From Muribaculaceae bacterium Isolate-013 (NCI) (lineage in GTDB: Bacteria > Bacteroidota > Bacteroidia > Bacteroidales > Muribaculaceae), in assembly GCA_004102785.1 (NCBI GenBank), contig SCEJ01000020.1:1-47558 (forward strand): 47,558 nt of DNA. The letters run 5' to 3'. The translations under genes and the position numbers were made by a program. Shown piece by piece: positions 1-8,563 of the stretch. Each line of letters begins with the position of its first letter. The stretch's first letter is position 1. The notes beneath the pieces are model-generated. The model did not search any database. It saw only the letters and a program-made list of their open reading frames with translations, and was not told the origin of the DNA.

Positions 1-190
1 ATCTACTGCTGATGGTGATGCAGAAGGGGCTGAAACGCCAGTGGAGCTTCTCCGGGCTGGCAACAATGGTCAGAATTACCCTGAAGTACTACGTTGACTT
101 CAACAGCCTGTTTAACAACCCAAAAAAGAGTGGGAAATCATCCTTTCCGAGGCCTCCGGAGCGCCTCCCGAACCGACACTGTTTGACTGA
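1..190 (+). mobile_element. 3' end of an IS transposase, cut by the window edge and frame-split
   Basis: The reading frame is open from the window edge and encodes a short tail with the motifs RQWSFSGLATMVRI and SLFNNPKK, which resembles the C-terminus of Bacteroidetes IS4-like DDE transposases (recognised from memory, not searched). At 122-128 the sequence A AAA AAG lies in the register of a -1 slippery heptamer. The -1 frame then continues as EWEIILSEAS...PTLFD and stops at TGA 188-190, while the zero frame runs on to 230 with low-complexity, shadow-like residues. The -1 product looks like the natural tail. The frame break could be programmed frameshifting, a one-base deletion or a sequencing error. 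No catalytic residues are in the window, so the family is uncertain. Confidence 0.5.
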
Positions 191-216
191 GGGGGCTTGT
201 AAAGTAAAAAAGAAGA

Positions 217-287
217 CTCGAACACCGTAAAATCAGCGTTCGAGCCATACTTTATTGCGCTATTTGAGTTTTATCGGACAGCAATAA
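217..287. other. Inverted repeats after the transposase tail (possible IS right end or terminator)
   Basis: CTCGAAC at 217-223 pairs with GTTCGAG at 238-244, and TTATTGC at 252-258 pairs with GCAATAA at 281-287. They lie between the transposase-tail stop and the first island gene, where an IS end or transcription terminator would be expected. The left end of the element is outside the window, so the terminal inverted repeat cannot be confirmed. Confidence 0.3.
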
Positions 288-293
288 TAATAT

Positions 294-1388
294 ATGTTGA
301 AAAACATGATATTGAATATTGCGTATTTCTGGGTGTTTGATTATATTTGCAAAATGAGAAGTTGCTGCTTGCTAATAATTGCTTTTTGTTATAGTATATC
401 GTTAAATGCTAAACAAAAGATAGCGGAAGCTTATTATGTATCTGCATATAATCAAATTTCCTCAATGCTTGATGGTCAAGATACAATTTCTATAAAAAGA
501 GCTGTATATCTTGCCGAATGGGCTTATTATGAAGGAAAATTAGATTATAAAACTGATTTTTGTGACGAAATAGACCGTATAACTAAGTTTATTAATCTAT
601 TTTATGATGTCAACCAATACAAGATGTATAAGACCGGAAAACAATTGGCGATAAACGAATATTTTTTTAGACCATATTCAGGCAATTATTATAAACCATA
701 TCTTTATGACTTTGAAAACTTCTCAATGGATAAGGAATTATGGGAGAACCAGTTTGTTTCAAAGGTTCTACAAACACATGAAGGTCAATGTCGTTCACTG
801 CCATGGATGTATAAAATCATCGCCAATGAAATAGGAGCTGATGTCGCGATAGCACATGCTCCAGGACACACGTATATAATGTATAAGGATGAAGATAAGT
901 TCACACCGGAAGAATGGGTTAATCTTGAGCTCACTACTCATCAGAAGCAACCTTATTTTTGGATAAAGCAGAATTTTGAAATTCGAGATTCGGCTGTAAC
1001 AGTAGGCACTTACATGACTCCTTTATCTGATGTACAAACAGTGGCTTGCCAGTTGGCTGATCTTGCGTTAGGTTATTATAATAAATTTAAACGTTATGAT
1101 GACTTTACCTTTTATTGTGCAAGTAAATCATTGGAATATTTTCCGAAGTACCCTAATGCCGTAATAATCAGAGGTAAATCTTTAGAACGTTTTTTGTTGG
1201 ATCATTTAGATAGAAATCATGATATTTTTGATGATTACGCAGAATATCTTTTAAAACTGATTGACGAAACGAAAGAGATGTTGGATAGAACGTTTATGAC
1301 AGTTGAAACAGAAGAATACAGGGAGCGTAGACGTCAACAGGCAAAAGAGGCTGAAAGATATACAAAAGAAAATTTAATACCGAAATGA
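294..1388 (+). CDS. Secreted transglutaminase-like (papain-fold) protein of an Rhs-tip toxin operon
   Basis: The 364-residue frame opens at 294, but the better start is ATG 354 (Met21), which gives a clean signal peptide (MRSCCLLIIAFCYSISLNA). The middle shows the layout of a transglutaminase-like core: Cys in HEGQCRSLPWMYK, His in HAPGHTYIMY and an acidic residue in WVNLELT. The C-terminal third is helical and charged, with no recognised domain. The stop overlaps an ATG (ATGA at 1385-1388) that begins a signal-peptide-coding stretch for the toxin gene, so the two are probably translationally coupled. Possible roles are a processing peptidase, a second effector or an accessory protein; the sequence does not decide. 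The gene is AT-rich compared with the rest of the window, suggesting transfer. Confidence 0.75.
   Translation: MLKNMILNIAYFWVFDYICKMRSCCLLIIAFCYSISLNAKQKIAEAYYVSAYNQISSMLDGQDTISIKRAVYLAEWAYYEGKLDYKTDFCDEIDRITKFINLFYDVNQYKMYKTGKQLAINEYFFRPYSGNYYKPYLYDFENFSMDKELWENQFVSKVLQTHEGQCRSLPWMYKIIANEIGADVAIAHAPGHTYIMYKDEDKFTPEEWVNLELTTHQKQPYFWIKQNFEIRDSAVTVGTYMTPLSDVQTVACQLADLALGYYNKFKRYDDFTFYCASKSLEYFPKYPNAVIIRGKSLERFLLDHLDRNHDIFDDYAEYLLKLIDETKEMLDRTFMTVETEEYRERRRQQAKEAERYTKENLIPK
342..349 (+). promoter_or_regulatory. Possible -7 box (TATATTTG) at the start of the island operon
   Basis: TATATTTG matches the Bacteroidetes -7 consensus TAnnTTTG and lies only 4 bases before ATG 354. If used, transcription would begin at or near the start codon, giving a leaderless message. 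No clear TTTG is visible about 20 bp upstream, so this is tentative. Confidence 0.3.
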
Positions 1389-1415
1389 AAAAGATTTTAA
1401 TATCATTTTTTCGTA

Positions 1416-2075
1416 TTGCTGTTCTCATTTATCAGCAATGCATATCCTCCTTTATCGCCATATTCTTATTGTGGTGGAGATCCGGTAAATTGTATTGACC
1501 CTACCGGAGAGGATATTGTTGTGTTAAATTTTGGCCATGATATTATGCATCAGCATCTTGCTATGTTAATCCAAAATAAAGACGGTAAGTGGCAGTATTA
1601 TTCAGTTAACGGTGATAATGTTTATATTTCAGGTGAACATAAAGGAGGTCGTCCATTTAATGATATCGCTGTTGGATCATGGGATTTTCCTCAGGAATTC
1701 TTTAATTCTCCATATAATGTCCGAACTGATAATAGCAAAAATGATAAATCTGTGAACCATTTTGGTTTTCAAGAAGGATATAGGATTTCAACTTCTCCGG
1801 AACAGGATGCAAGTATGCGTAAAGATTTTAAAGAAGAATCTAAGAAAAAGTATACTCCATTAGGAAATAATTGTGCAACTGTTGTTCAAAAAGTGATGTT
1901 TAATGCAGGTATTCAAGTTGCTTCGCCTGTTTATGAAAAAATTAGTATTCCGGAAAATATTTTTTTAGGTGAGCCAGCTTATGAAATTGTTCGGCCAAAT
2001 TTCAATAATATTCCAAGTATTGCTTTTGAATCATTTATGAATTTAAATCCAGGAGGAATATATTATTATCGGTAA
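1416..2075 (+). CDS. Rhs-core-tagged toxin tip with permuted papain-like (NlpC/P60- or LRAT-like) domain
   Basis: The frame begins at TTG 1416. The N-terminus carries the end of the RHS-associated core (SPYSYCGGDPVNCIDPTGED), the marker after which Rhs/YD-repeat polymorphic toxins switch to a variable toxin domain. The C-terminal part has His in MHQHLAML followed much later by Cys in GNNCATVVQK. This His-before-Cys order is typical of circularly permuted papain-fold (NlpC/P60-, LRAT-like) enzymes; the fold is inferred from motif order. There is no YD-repeat shell. The natural start is probably ATG 1385, which overlaps the previous stop and encodes MKKILISFF in another frame; removing one T from T6 at 1406-1411 joins it to ...LLFSFISNA, a complete signal peptide. 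As given, the gene is frame-broken or starts at a weak TTG. The next gene begins after a one-base gap. Confidence 0.75.
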   Translation: MLFSFISNAYPPLSPYSYCGGDPVNCIDPTGEDIVVLNFGHDIMHQHLAMLIQNKDGKWQYYSVNGDNVYISGEHKGGRPFNDIAVGSWDFPQEFFNSPYNVRTDNSKNDKSVNHFGFQEGYRISTSPEQDASMRKDFKEESKKKYTPLGNNCATVVQKVMFNAGIQVASPVYEKISIPENIFLGEPAYEIVRPNFNNIPSIAFESFMNLNPGGIYYYR

Positions 2076-2076
2076 G

Positions 2077-2439
2077 ATGAGATGGAATGAAATGGAACTG
2101 GATTGGGAGGGTATTGTCCGTTTGTGTAGAATCGGGATGAGATACCTTGTGGCGAACTATGTTGTTTTGCTGAAAAAACTGATAGCGTATCTTTATCTTT
2201 ACGGTTGCTTTACATTTCAGGTTTTTTATTATGCCTGTAATGTGAGGGAAGCTGTAAAGCCGCTCAGTTGGCTTATTGTATCAATGATACAGGCGATATG
2301 TTTAGTAGCTTATGTGGTAGTCAACCACTTGTTGGTGAGATATGTGATACCGCATAAAGCGCTTTTGATTTTTGATGCTCTTCTTTTACTTGCTTTATTG
2401 GCATTACTCCAGGCTGATTTGACGGTCGAGAACTTGTGA
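2077..2439 (+). CDS. Small membrane protein, probable immunity protein for the upstream toxin
   Basis: This 120-residue protein starts at ATG 2077, immediately after the toxin stop (TAAGATG). It has about three hydrophobic segments: roughly residues 25-52, 60-85 and 93-114. I recognise no family. A small AT-rich gene directly downstream of a polymorphic toxin tip is the usual place for the immunity gene. A membrane location would suit a toxin acting in the periplasm or at the inner membrane. The immunity role rests on position only. Confidence 0.6.
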   Translation: MRWNEMELDWEGIVRLCRIGMRYLVANYVVLLKKLIAYLYLYGCFTFQVFYYACNVREAVKPLSWLIVSMIQAICLVAYVVVNHLLVRYVIPHKALLIFDALLLLALLALLQADLTVENL

Positions 2440-2491
2440 TTTAGTTCATGCAGGAGTGTCACTGGCGTCGGCAAAACAATATAAAACCATC

Positions 2492-2521
2492 AACGGTGTG
2501 CCGGATTTCCGGCACACCGTT
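2492..2521. terminator. Bidirectional intrinsic terminator
   Basis: A perfect 13-bp stem (2492-2504 with 2509-2521, AACGGTGTGCCGG and its complement) encloses the loop ATTT. It is followed by CTGTTTTAT on the plus side and by a T-rich stretch on the minus side. It sits between the convergent ends of the membrane-protein gene and the chaperone gene. Confidence 0.8.
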
Positions 2522-2546
2522 CTGTTTTATATCGGGGATGGGGGGA

Positions 2547-4598
2547 TCAGTTCTGACGGTCGGAGTAGAACTTCTGGATGCGGTTGTCAACTTTCTTGTT
2601 GCCGCGGAGCACTGCGCCGATGGAGCGCTGGAAGGAGAGGCCGCCCTGAGTGTAGTTGAAGGCCTGAGAGTCCTGGCCGAAGTTGAATTCGCGGGCCTGA
2701 GAGTCTTCGCTTACAACCTGGAATACGGATACGCCGCGCGATGTGGCGAAGGGTCCTACAAGCTGGCCTTTCTTGGCCATCATCACGTTGGCTGCCAGAG
2801 CGGCGTCGGCGCCGCGGCCGAAGGCTACGGTGGTGGTGTCGACGCTCACACCCATTGCCTTGGCGTAGTCGGCCACGTTGTTGGCTTTGCCTTTGTAGTC
2901 GGCCACGAGTTTGTCGGCTTTCTTGCGGGTGATTACCTGTTTTTTGATGAAGCTGTTGACTTCCTTGTCGGTCATGGGGATGAAATCACCGTTGTAGTCG
3001 GCTACGAGAGCAGCGCCCATGAGGCGGTCGCCGCGTTCGTCGGTGAACACGCCCGACACCTCGCCGGTCTTGGCTCCGAGAGCCCATTTGCACACGTTGC
3101 GGCTGTCGCGGAGGTTGCCCACCTGGAGGGTGCCGTCGGTGATGTATGCGTCGAAGGGGGAGTAGCCGGCTTCAACAGCCTTGGCAATGAATTTCTCGGC
3201 GGTGTTGTTGGTCGAGAGGAAGTTGCGCAGGTCGTTGTTGAGTTTCTCCACGGTAGCTGCCGAAGGCTCTACATCGTAGGTTACCTGGGCGATGTCGTAA
3301 ACGGTGACGGGCGCCTTGCGGGTGCGGACGCGCAGGAGCATCCCTTTCTGGGGTGCGGCCTTGGGTGCGAAGTATGAGCCGGTCTCGGCTGTGGCAAGCT
3401 CATCCTTGAAGAGTGCCATCTGGGGGTCCACGAGCGAGGTCCAGATTGAATCCTGGGCCTGTACCTTGTCGGTGCCGATGGCGTCGGCCTTGAGGCCGGA
3501 GTTGAGCTGGGCCATCACGGAGTCGGTGAGGGCGGCGTCGGTTACCATTGCCATGTCGACGAGCACGGAGTCAACCTGTGATGTGGAGCCGATGAGTTTG
3601 GCCAGGGTGTAGGTGTTGTTGAGGAATGATACCTCGGTTACGGTGTCGGCCTGTATGCGGGCGAGGGCGTTGCGGAGCTGGGGTGCCATTGCAGAGGCGG
3701 GAGCGTTCACGCGGTTGATTACGAAAGCGGTGTTGCCGTCGAGGCCTTCTGTGCCGTTCTGGGTGCGGAGCGAGGCGATGGCGCCGTTGACTACTTTGCG
3801 TGCCTCGGCCAGGTCGGCTTCGGAGGGGTTGACGTTGACCGATACGTATGAAATCACTTTAGTGGGCTCCTGGAGGCGGAAGAGGCCTTTCTGGGCGTTG
3901 TATTCGGCCTGCATCTCGGCATCGGTGGGCTCGAAGCCTTTGTCGTCGAGTGTTGCTGCATCCTTGGCGGCCTGTGCGATTTTCCAGGTGCGTGTGGTTT
4001 CGGCATAGGCGGCCTGTGCGTCGAGTTTGTTGGCGTTGAGCGAGCCCAGGAGCAGGTTCTGGAATTTGGAAGCCATGAGCATCTCCTCGGTCTGTTTCTC
4101 GATGGCGGCCCAGGCTTCGCGGAGCTGTGCGATTTGCTGGGGATCCTGTATGCCCTGTTTCTGCGGATTTGCCACGGCGTCGTAGAACATCTTGGGGTCG
4201 CCGATGCCCATCTGCTGCATCATCTGGAGCACGTAGGGGTGGGGAGTCTCGCCGAGAATGGCTTTTGACAGCTCGTTGTCGGTGACGGTGAGTCCCAGGC
4301 GGGCATATTCGTTCTTCAGGAGGGTTTCCTGAATCATTTCCTGGAGCACTTCGGTCTGAAGCTGGTCGCGGTCAACGTTGTTATAGCCTTGGTTCTGGTA
4401 GTTCTGCTGAACCTGCTCCACGCGTTTCTGGAATTCAAGGTAGTCGATTTTCTCGCCGTCCACCTTGGCCACTGTGTGGTTGTCGGAGAACAGTTCCTGC
4501 GGGCGGTCGACCGCCGTGAGGATGAACAGCAGCAATGCCACGCCCAGGATAGAGATAATCAGGACGGGGCGCTGTCGGATTTGCTCAAGTGTTGACAT
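2547..4598 (-). CDS. ppiD: Membrane-anchored PpiD/SurA-like periplasmic folding factor (peptidyl-prolyl isomerase family)
   Basis: The 683-residue protein begins with a short cytoplasmic stretch (MSTLEQIRQRP) and one membrane segment at about residues 12-29. A SurA/PpiD-type N-terminal helical domain follows (HTVAKVDGEKIDYLEFQKRV; helices rich in Gln and Met to about residue 200), then a long periplasmic part. This is the plan of PpiD, which tethers a chaperone near the Sec translocon to help outer-membrane and secreted proteins fold. The parvulin domain is not obvious by eye and may be degenerate, so catalytic activity is unsure. The gene is monocistronic, with a well-matched promoter at 4686-4717 and a terminator at 2492-2521. 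The symbol is by family analogy. Confidence 0.8.
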   Translation of the reverse strand: MSTLEQIRQRPVLIISILGVALLLFILTAVDRPQELFSDNHTVAKVDGEKIDYLEFQKRVEQVQQNYQNQGYNNVDRDQLQTEVLQEMIQETLLKNEYARLGLTVTDNELSKAILGETPHPYVLQMMQQMGIGDPKMFYDAVANPQKQGIQDPQQIAQLREAWAAIEKQTEEMLMASKFQNLLLGSLNANKLDAQAAYAETTRTWKIAQAAKDAATLDDKGFEPTDAEMQAEYNAQKGLFRLQEPTKVISYVSVNVNPSEADLAEARKVVNGAIASLRTQNGTEGLDGNTAFVINRVNAPASAMAPQLRNALARIQADTVTEVSFLNNTYTLAKLIGSTSQVDSVLVDMAMVTDAALTDSVMAQLNSGLKADAIGTDKVQAQDSIWTSLVDPQMALFKDELATAETGSYFAPKAAPQKGMLLRVRTRKAPVTVYDIAQVTYDVEPSAATVEKLNNDLRNFLSTNNTAEKFIAKAVEAGYSPFDAYITDGTLQVGNLRDSRNVCKWALGAKTGEVSGVFTDERGDRLMGAALVADYNGDFIPMTDKEVNSFIKKQVITRKKADKLVADYKGKANNVADYAKAMGVSVDTTTVAFGRGADAALAANVMMAKKGQLVGPFATSRGVSVFQVVSEDSQAREFNFGQDSQAFNYTQGGLSFQRSIGAVLRGNKKVDNRIQKFYSDRQN

Positions 4599-4685
4599 TT
4601 AATAATAAATGGTTTATGATTTGTTTATTTATATTCTTTGTGCGGGGATGGCGCAGGCTGCTGCCTGCACCGTGCAATAAGCGCA

Positions 4686-4717
4686 CAAAGATACGGATTT
4701 TCGAGTGAACGCGCAAA
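4686..4717 (-). promoter_or_regulatory. Promoter of the ppiD-like gene
   Basis: Read on the minus strand, TTTG (4714-4717) is followed after 20 bp by TATCTTTG (4686-4693), matching both boxes of the Bacteroidetes promoter. Transcription would start near 4680, leaving a leader of about 80 bases before the start codon at 4598. The rest of 4599-4911 holds no gene that I can support. Confidence 0.7.
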
Positions 4718-4849
4718 GGTTGTCGGAAAGTTTTCATTAAAACTTTTCGCCACAGGGCTTTTTGGCTCTGAGATGTGGCAGCAGGCCGGTGCCTCCTGCT
4801 GAAAAACAGACTTGCGCCGATGCTGTCGCCGCGGGAGGTTGATACGGAT

Positions 4850-4881
4850 GAGGGCGCATCGGAAAAATCCGATGCGCCCTC
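4850..4881 (-). terminator. Terminator of the LRR/protease unit
   Basis: A perfect 14-bp GC-rich stem (4850-4863 with 4868-4881) with an AAAA loop lies about 30 bases after the stop of the leucine-rich-repeat gene. Confidence 0.65.
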
Positions 4882-4911
4882 GGGGAATCACTAATCTAAT
4901 CCGGATGGATG

Positions 4912-7900
4912 TCAGTTTTTGAGCACTTTCTTGCCGGCTACGATATAGATGCCGGGGGCAAGGCCGTCAAGAGCCTCGGCCGGGAGCACGTTCTGACGAA
5001 CGAGTATGCCCTGGAGGTTGTAGACGTTGACAGGAGCGTTGACATCGCCGCCGTCGGCTTCAACAGCCTGGATGGCTGTGGGGAAGTAGAGGAGGTTTGT
5101 CTTGAGGTAGAGGTTGGGGAATGCGTCGTTGGTGAGGAGTGCCTGCACGGGTTTGCTGTATTTGGCGTCAAATGTTGTCACGCCGTTTTCCACGAAGAAT
5201 TCGTCGTCGGCGATGAGTTCCTCGCCTTCGGCCTCGCCGGTATCGGAGTTGAAGGTGAAGCCGTCAAGGAACCAGCGGTATACCGTGTTGGCGCCTCCGG
5301 CCACGGCCTGCGAGGAGAGGTCGACCTTCATGTCGACGATCTCAGCTTCAAGGTCGGGCTGGTTGCCGTAGAAGTAGCTGGTGATGTCGGGGTAGTCGGC
5401 GGGCACGGGAAGGGTTGCGAAGGTGAAGTTGTTGTTGGTGATGGAGAGCACGCTGAGGGTTGATTTCACCGGGGTGAGGTCAAGAGCCGAGAGGTTGTTG
5501 TGCGACAGCCCCATCTGATACATCTCGGGAAGGCCGTTGAGGTCGATTTCGCTGAGGTTGTTTCCCGTCAGGTCAAGATGCCAGAGCTTGGGGTTGTTGA
5601 ACTTGACTTCTGAAATCTCGTTGTGGCTTATTGTAGCGAGTTCAAGGAGAGGAGCCTTGCTGAGGTCTACGGCTGTCAGTTTGTTGCCCGAAAGGCTAAG
5701 GCTGCGCAGTTTCGGGAATTCACTGAGGTCGATGTCAGTCAGAGCGGCCTCTGTAATGTTGAGTTCCTCGATTGCCGATTTTGCGGGATAGGATATTTTA
5801 TCGGCTTCGAGTCCGGAACCGTAGAGGGCGAATGCCATGGCGTTGTGCATGTATGAGCCGTCGAACTCGCTCATCGGGATGTCGGAAATGGAGAATACCG
5901 TCACGTCGTCGGGAGAGTTGTAGGTGTATACCTTGACGTTGGCGCCGGCATAGGTTTCGATGTCGGTATAGATGGTGTAGGTGCTCTTTGTTTCATATGG
6001 CACGAAATCCGCTTCGTCGCCGCGCCAGTCGATGTAGATGGCGTCGACTGCTGTGGTGGCTAACGAAACCTGACCGTTGTTTACGGCTTCGGGTGTGGTG
6101 AAGGTTGCAACCAGAGTGGTGGGAGCTCCCATGGGGGTTACATTGGAGGTGCGGAACACATCGGCACCGGTAAAGGCGGGATATGCCGGGTTGGTCATTT
6201 CGCAGTAAACTTCGCCTACATTTGTGTTGAGGAATCGGGTGACGCCGTCGTTAGTGATACGGTAGTCGGTTCCTTCGGCAAGTGTCCGGCCGTCCACAGT
6301 CTTCCAGGTGTAGGAGGTGCCACGTCCGTCGATAACGCGGTTCTGCTTTGAGAGGTTTATGCTCGGCGCTTTTGTAGGGATCACCAGAGTGGACTGCGGT
6401 GCATATACGTAACTGGCGGGTTCTCCTGCGGTGAAGTAGGGGAGGGTCTCGAGGGTGAGGTTGTTGTTTGACACGTTGAATGTCTCGCAGAGGGGCATCT
6501 CGATTACGTTCTCGATTTCCGTGAGGTTGTTTCCGCTGAGGTTTACGTTGCGGGCGTTGGAGAGGTAGGCGATGCTTACCGATGAGAGTTTGTTGCCGCT
6601 GAGGTCGAGGTGTTCGAGATTGTCGTAGTTGGTGAGGTCGTATTCGGCCAGAAGGTTGTTGCTAAGGTCGATATAGCGGGCCACACGGGTAGAGATAATG
6701 TTGAAGTCTGTGATTTTGTTGTTTTTGGCCTCGATGCGTTTCAGCACGTGCTTGTCGTAGTCGCCGCGGGCTCCCTCGAGATCAAGTGCCGAAAGGGTAT
6801 TGTTGTTGAGGTTAAGGGATGTTAGACAGCGGTTATAGGCAAGATTAATGATGGGGAGGTTACAGTTGTCGAGCACGAGCGAGCGAAGCTCGGTGGCCTT
6901 TGTCACGTCGATTGTGGTGAGGCGCTGTCCGGTCATGTCGAAAGCTGTGATTACCTCGCCTTCTGGAGCGTAGAGAGTCACAGTAAAGCCTTTGGGGGTG
7001 CCGGATATGGTGGTCTCCGCATCGGCCGAAGTTACATTGAACTCTTCAAGGTTGCCGTCGCCGAAGTCAACGAGGAGTTTGCGCGGGGCGGCAGCGGTGG
7101 CTCCGTCGAGGCCTGCCTTGAATGAGTAGACTGTGGAGCGTGACATCACGCCGAAGCTGATAATCGGGGAGGGTTTGCCTGCGTCGGCGGCTTCTTTGAC
7201 CATGAATGGAGTGGTGGTCAGAGCGTAGTCGGGGAGTGCTGTGTTGGCGAATTCCACATAGACGGAGTCGGTGAAGGTCTGGTTTATTACCAGGGTGCCG
7301 TCGGCTGAGAAGGAGTATGCTTCCTCATCTTCGATAGCTTCGGTGTCGCCTGCCACGGGCTTGCGGATAAGGCGTGCGTAGGTGTTGCTACCCGGACGTA
7401 TCATATTCGGGAATTTCATTTCAGTGCCTTTTACAATCACTTTGCTTACGGGGTACGGCTGCTGGTTGTAGAAGTATTCGGTCCAGAGGGGATTGTTGTC
7501 GGGGAGTGTGGAGAATGTGAACCGGTTGTTTGAGAGGTTAACGCTGGCCAGATTAGTGTTGTTTGTAAGGTCAAGAGCCGACAGGTTATTATTCTGGAGG
7601 AAAAGGCTTATCAGCTCGGGATTCTTCGTTACGTCAATTTCCGAGAGGTTGTTGCCCTGGAGGGCGAGGTAGAATAGTTTGGGGTTGTGGGTAAGATCAA
7701 TCGAGTTGAGCTTTATATCGGTGTTTATTGTGCCTGAGGTGTGGGTGCAGAGCAGACGCTGCAGTTTGGGGAGCATCGAAACATCGAGATTTGTCAAACG
7801 CGTCTCCGACACGTTGACGTGTCCGAGCAGGGGCGAGCCGGTGAAATCGATTGATTCGATTCCGGTCATCTCGAGCGAGAGCACCTGGAGCCTGGAGCTG

Positions 7901-8541
7901 TTTGAGAGGTCGACGGATTTCAGTCCGAGGGTGTGGTATGCGTCGAAGCTGATGAGGTTGGGATAAAGCTTGAGGTCGAAGTCGGGGTCGAGGTGGTCGA
8001 TGATGTCGACCTCGAGAATCATAAGATTGTTTTTGGGGCCGCCGATTTTGATAGGGGTCTCTGCTGTGCCCTTGTTGTCGGTGAGGTAGATGGCCGACAG
8101 TTTGGAGTTGGGGGTGAGGTCGAGGCTCTGAAGAGCGTTGTGCTTAAGATCAAGCACGTCGAGATTCACGCACTTCGAGAGGTCGATGTCGGTAATATAG
8201 CCGCCCTGGCATTGGAATACATCGATTTTGCTGGGGTCGCCGTAGATTTTCACTACACCTTCCTCGTTCATGTGGCATGGTACGAAAGTGCCGGCCCAGG
8301 CACCGTCGACAACGGTGGCCGGCACGACTTCCACCTCGACCGGGCCGTAGCCCATGTCGATGTCGAAATATTCCGGTTCTGTCGATGAAATCAGTAAATG
8401 GAAGCTGTTGGCGGCGCCTACTTCCTGGAAAGCGGTTGATTTGAAGGTGATGGCAGGTTCGCCCAGGTCGTCGGCGGCGAATGATGTAATCGTTGCGAGA
8501 GCCATGGCGGAGGCTGTCATCAGGTTGCGGATGAATTTCAT
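4912..8541 (-). CDS. Secreted leucine-rich-repeat surface protein with T9SS C-terminal domain
   Basis: The 1209-residue protein has a Sec signal peptide (ending near SFAADD). Three blocks of leucine-rich repeats of the type LxxLDLTxNxxLxxLxLxxNxL lie at about residues 120-350, 540-720 and 925-1070, separated by beta-rich linkers. The C-terminus (VYNLQGILVR...GLAPGIYIVAGKKVLKN) is a T9SS type A sorting domain, so export across the outer membrane and surface attachment are expected. LRR proteins of this kind usually bind ligands or host surfaces; the ligand here is unknown. It is the second gene of a unit, 22 bases after the subtilisin-like protease gene, with a strong terminator behind it. Confidence 0.85.
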   Translation of the reverse strand: MKFIRNLMTASAMALATITSFAADDLGEPAITFKSTAFQEVGAANSFHLLISSTEPEYFDIDMGYGPVEVEVVPATVVDGAWAGTFVPCHMNEEGVVKIYGDPSKIDVFQCQGGYITDIDLSKCVNLDVLDLKHNALQSLDLTPNSKLSAIYLTDNKGTAETPIKIGGPKNNLMILEVDIIDHLDPDFDLKLYPNLISFDAYHTLGLKSVDLSNSSRLQVLSLEMTGIESIDFTGSPLLGHVNVSETRLTNLDVSMLPKLQRLLCTHTSGTINTDIKLNSIDLTHNPKLFYLALQGNNLSEIDVTKNPELISLFLQNNNLSALDLTNNTNLASVNLSNNRFTFSTLPDNNPLWTEYFYNQQPYPVSKVIVKGTEMKFPNMIRPGSNTYARLIRKPVAGDTEAIEDEEAYSFSADGTLVINQTFTDSVYVEFANTALPDYALTTTPFMVKEAADAGKPSPIISFGVMSRSTVYSFKAGLDGATAAAPRKLLVDFGDGNLEEFNVTSADAETTISGTPKGFTVTLYAPEGEVITAFDMTGQRLTTIDVTKATELRSLVLDNCNLPIINLAYNRCLTSLNLNNNTLSALDLEGARGDYDKHVLKRIEAKNNKITDFNIISTRVARYIDLSNNLLAEYDLTNYDNLEHLDLSGNKLSSVSIAYLSNARNVNLSGNNLTEIENVIEMPLCETFNVSNNNLTLETLPYFTAGEPASYVYAPQSTLVIPTKAPSINLSKQNRVIDGRGTSYTWKTVDGRTLAEGTDYRITNDGVTRFLNTNVGEVYCEMTNPAYPAFTGADVFRTSNVTPMGAPTTLVATFTTPEAVNNGQVSLATTAVDAIYIDWRGDEADFVPYETKSTYTIYTDIETYAGANVKVYTYNSPDDVTVFSISDIPMSEFDGSYMHNAMAFALYGSGLEADKISYPAKSAIEELNITEAALTDIDLSEFPKLRSLSLSGNKLTAVDLSKAPLLELATISHNEISEVKFNNPKLWHLDLTGNNLSEIDLNGLPEMYQMGLSHNNLSALDLTPVKSTLSVLSITNNNFTFATLPVPADYPDITSYFYGNQPDLEAEIVDMKVDLSSQAVAGGANTVYRWFLDGFTFNSDTGEAEGEELIADDEFFVENGVTTFDAKYSKPVQALLTNDAFPNLYLKTNLLYFPTAIQAVEADGGDVNAPVNVYNLQGILVRQNVLPAEALDGLAPGIYIVAGKKVLKN

Positions 8542-8563
8542 ATGAAATGTGATTTTAAATTAC

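Noticed and set aside
12-230. Zero-frame extension of the transposase tail to 230
   Set aside because: After the A6 run the zero frame gives basic, Pro-rich residues, whereas the -1 frame gives a natural tail ending at 190.
2448-3377. Long plus-strand frame of 309 codons opposite the ppiD-like gene
   Set aside because: Low-complexity Val/Gly/His-rich composition typical of the antisense of a GC-rich gene; the minus frame is a clear protein family.
4625-4891. Minus frame of 88 codons between ppiD and the LRR gene
   Set aside because: Basic, Pro/Arg-rich product with no family likeness; it contains the ppiD promoter and the LRR-unit terminator.
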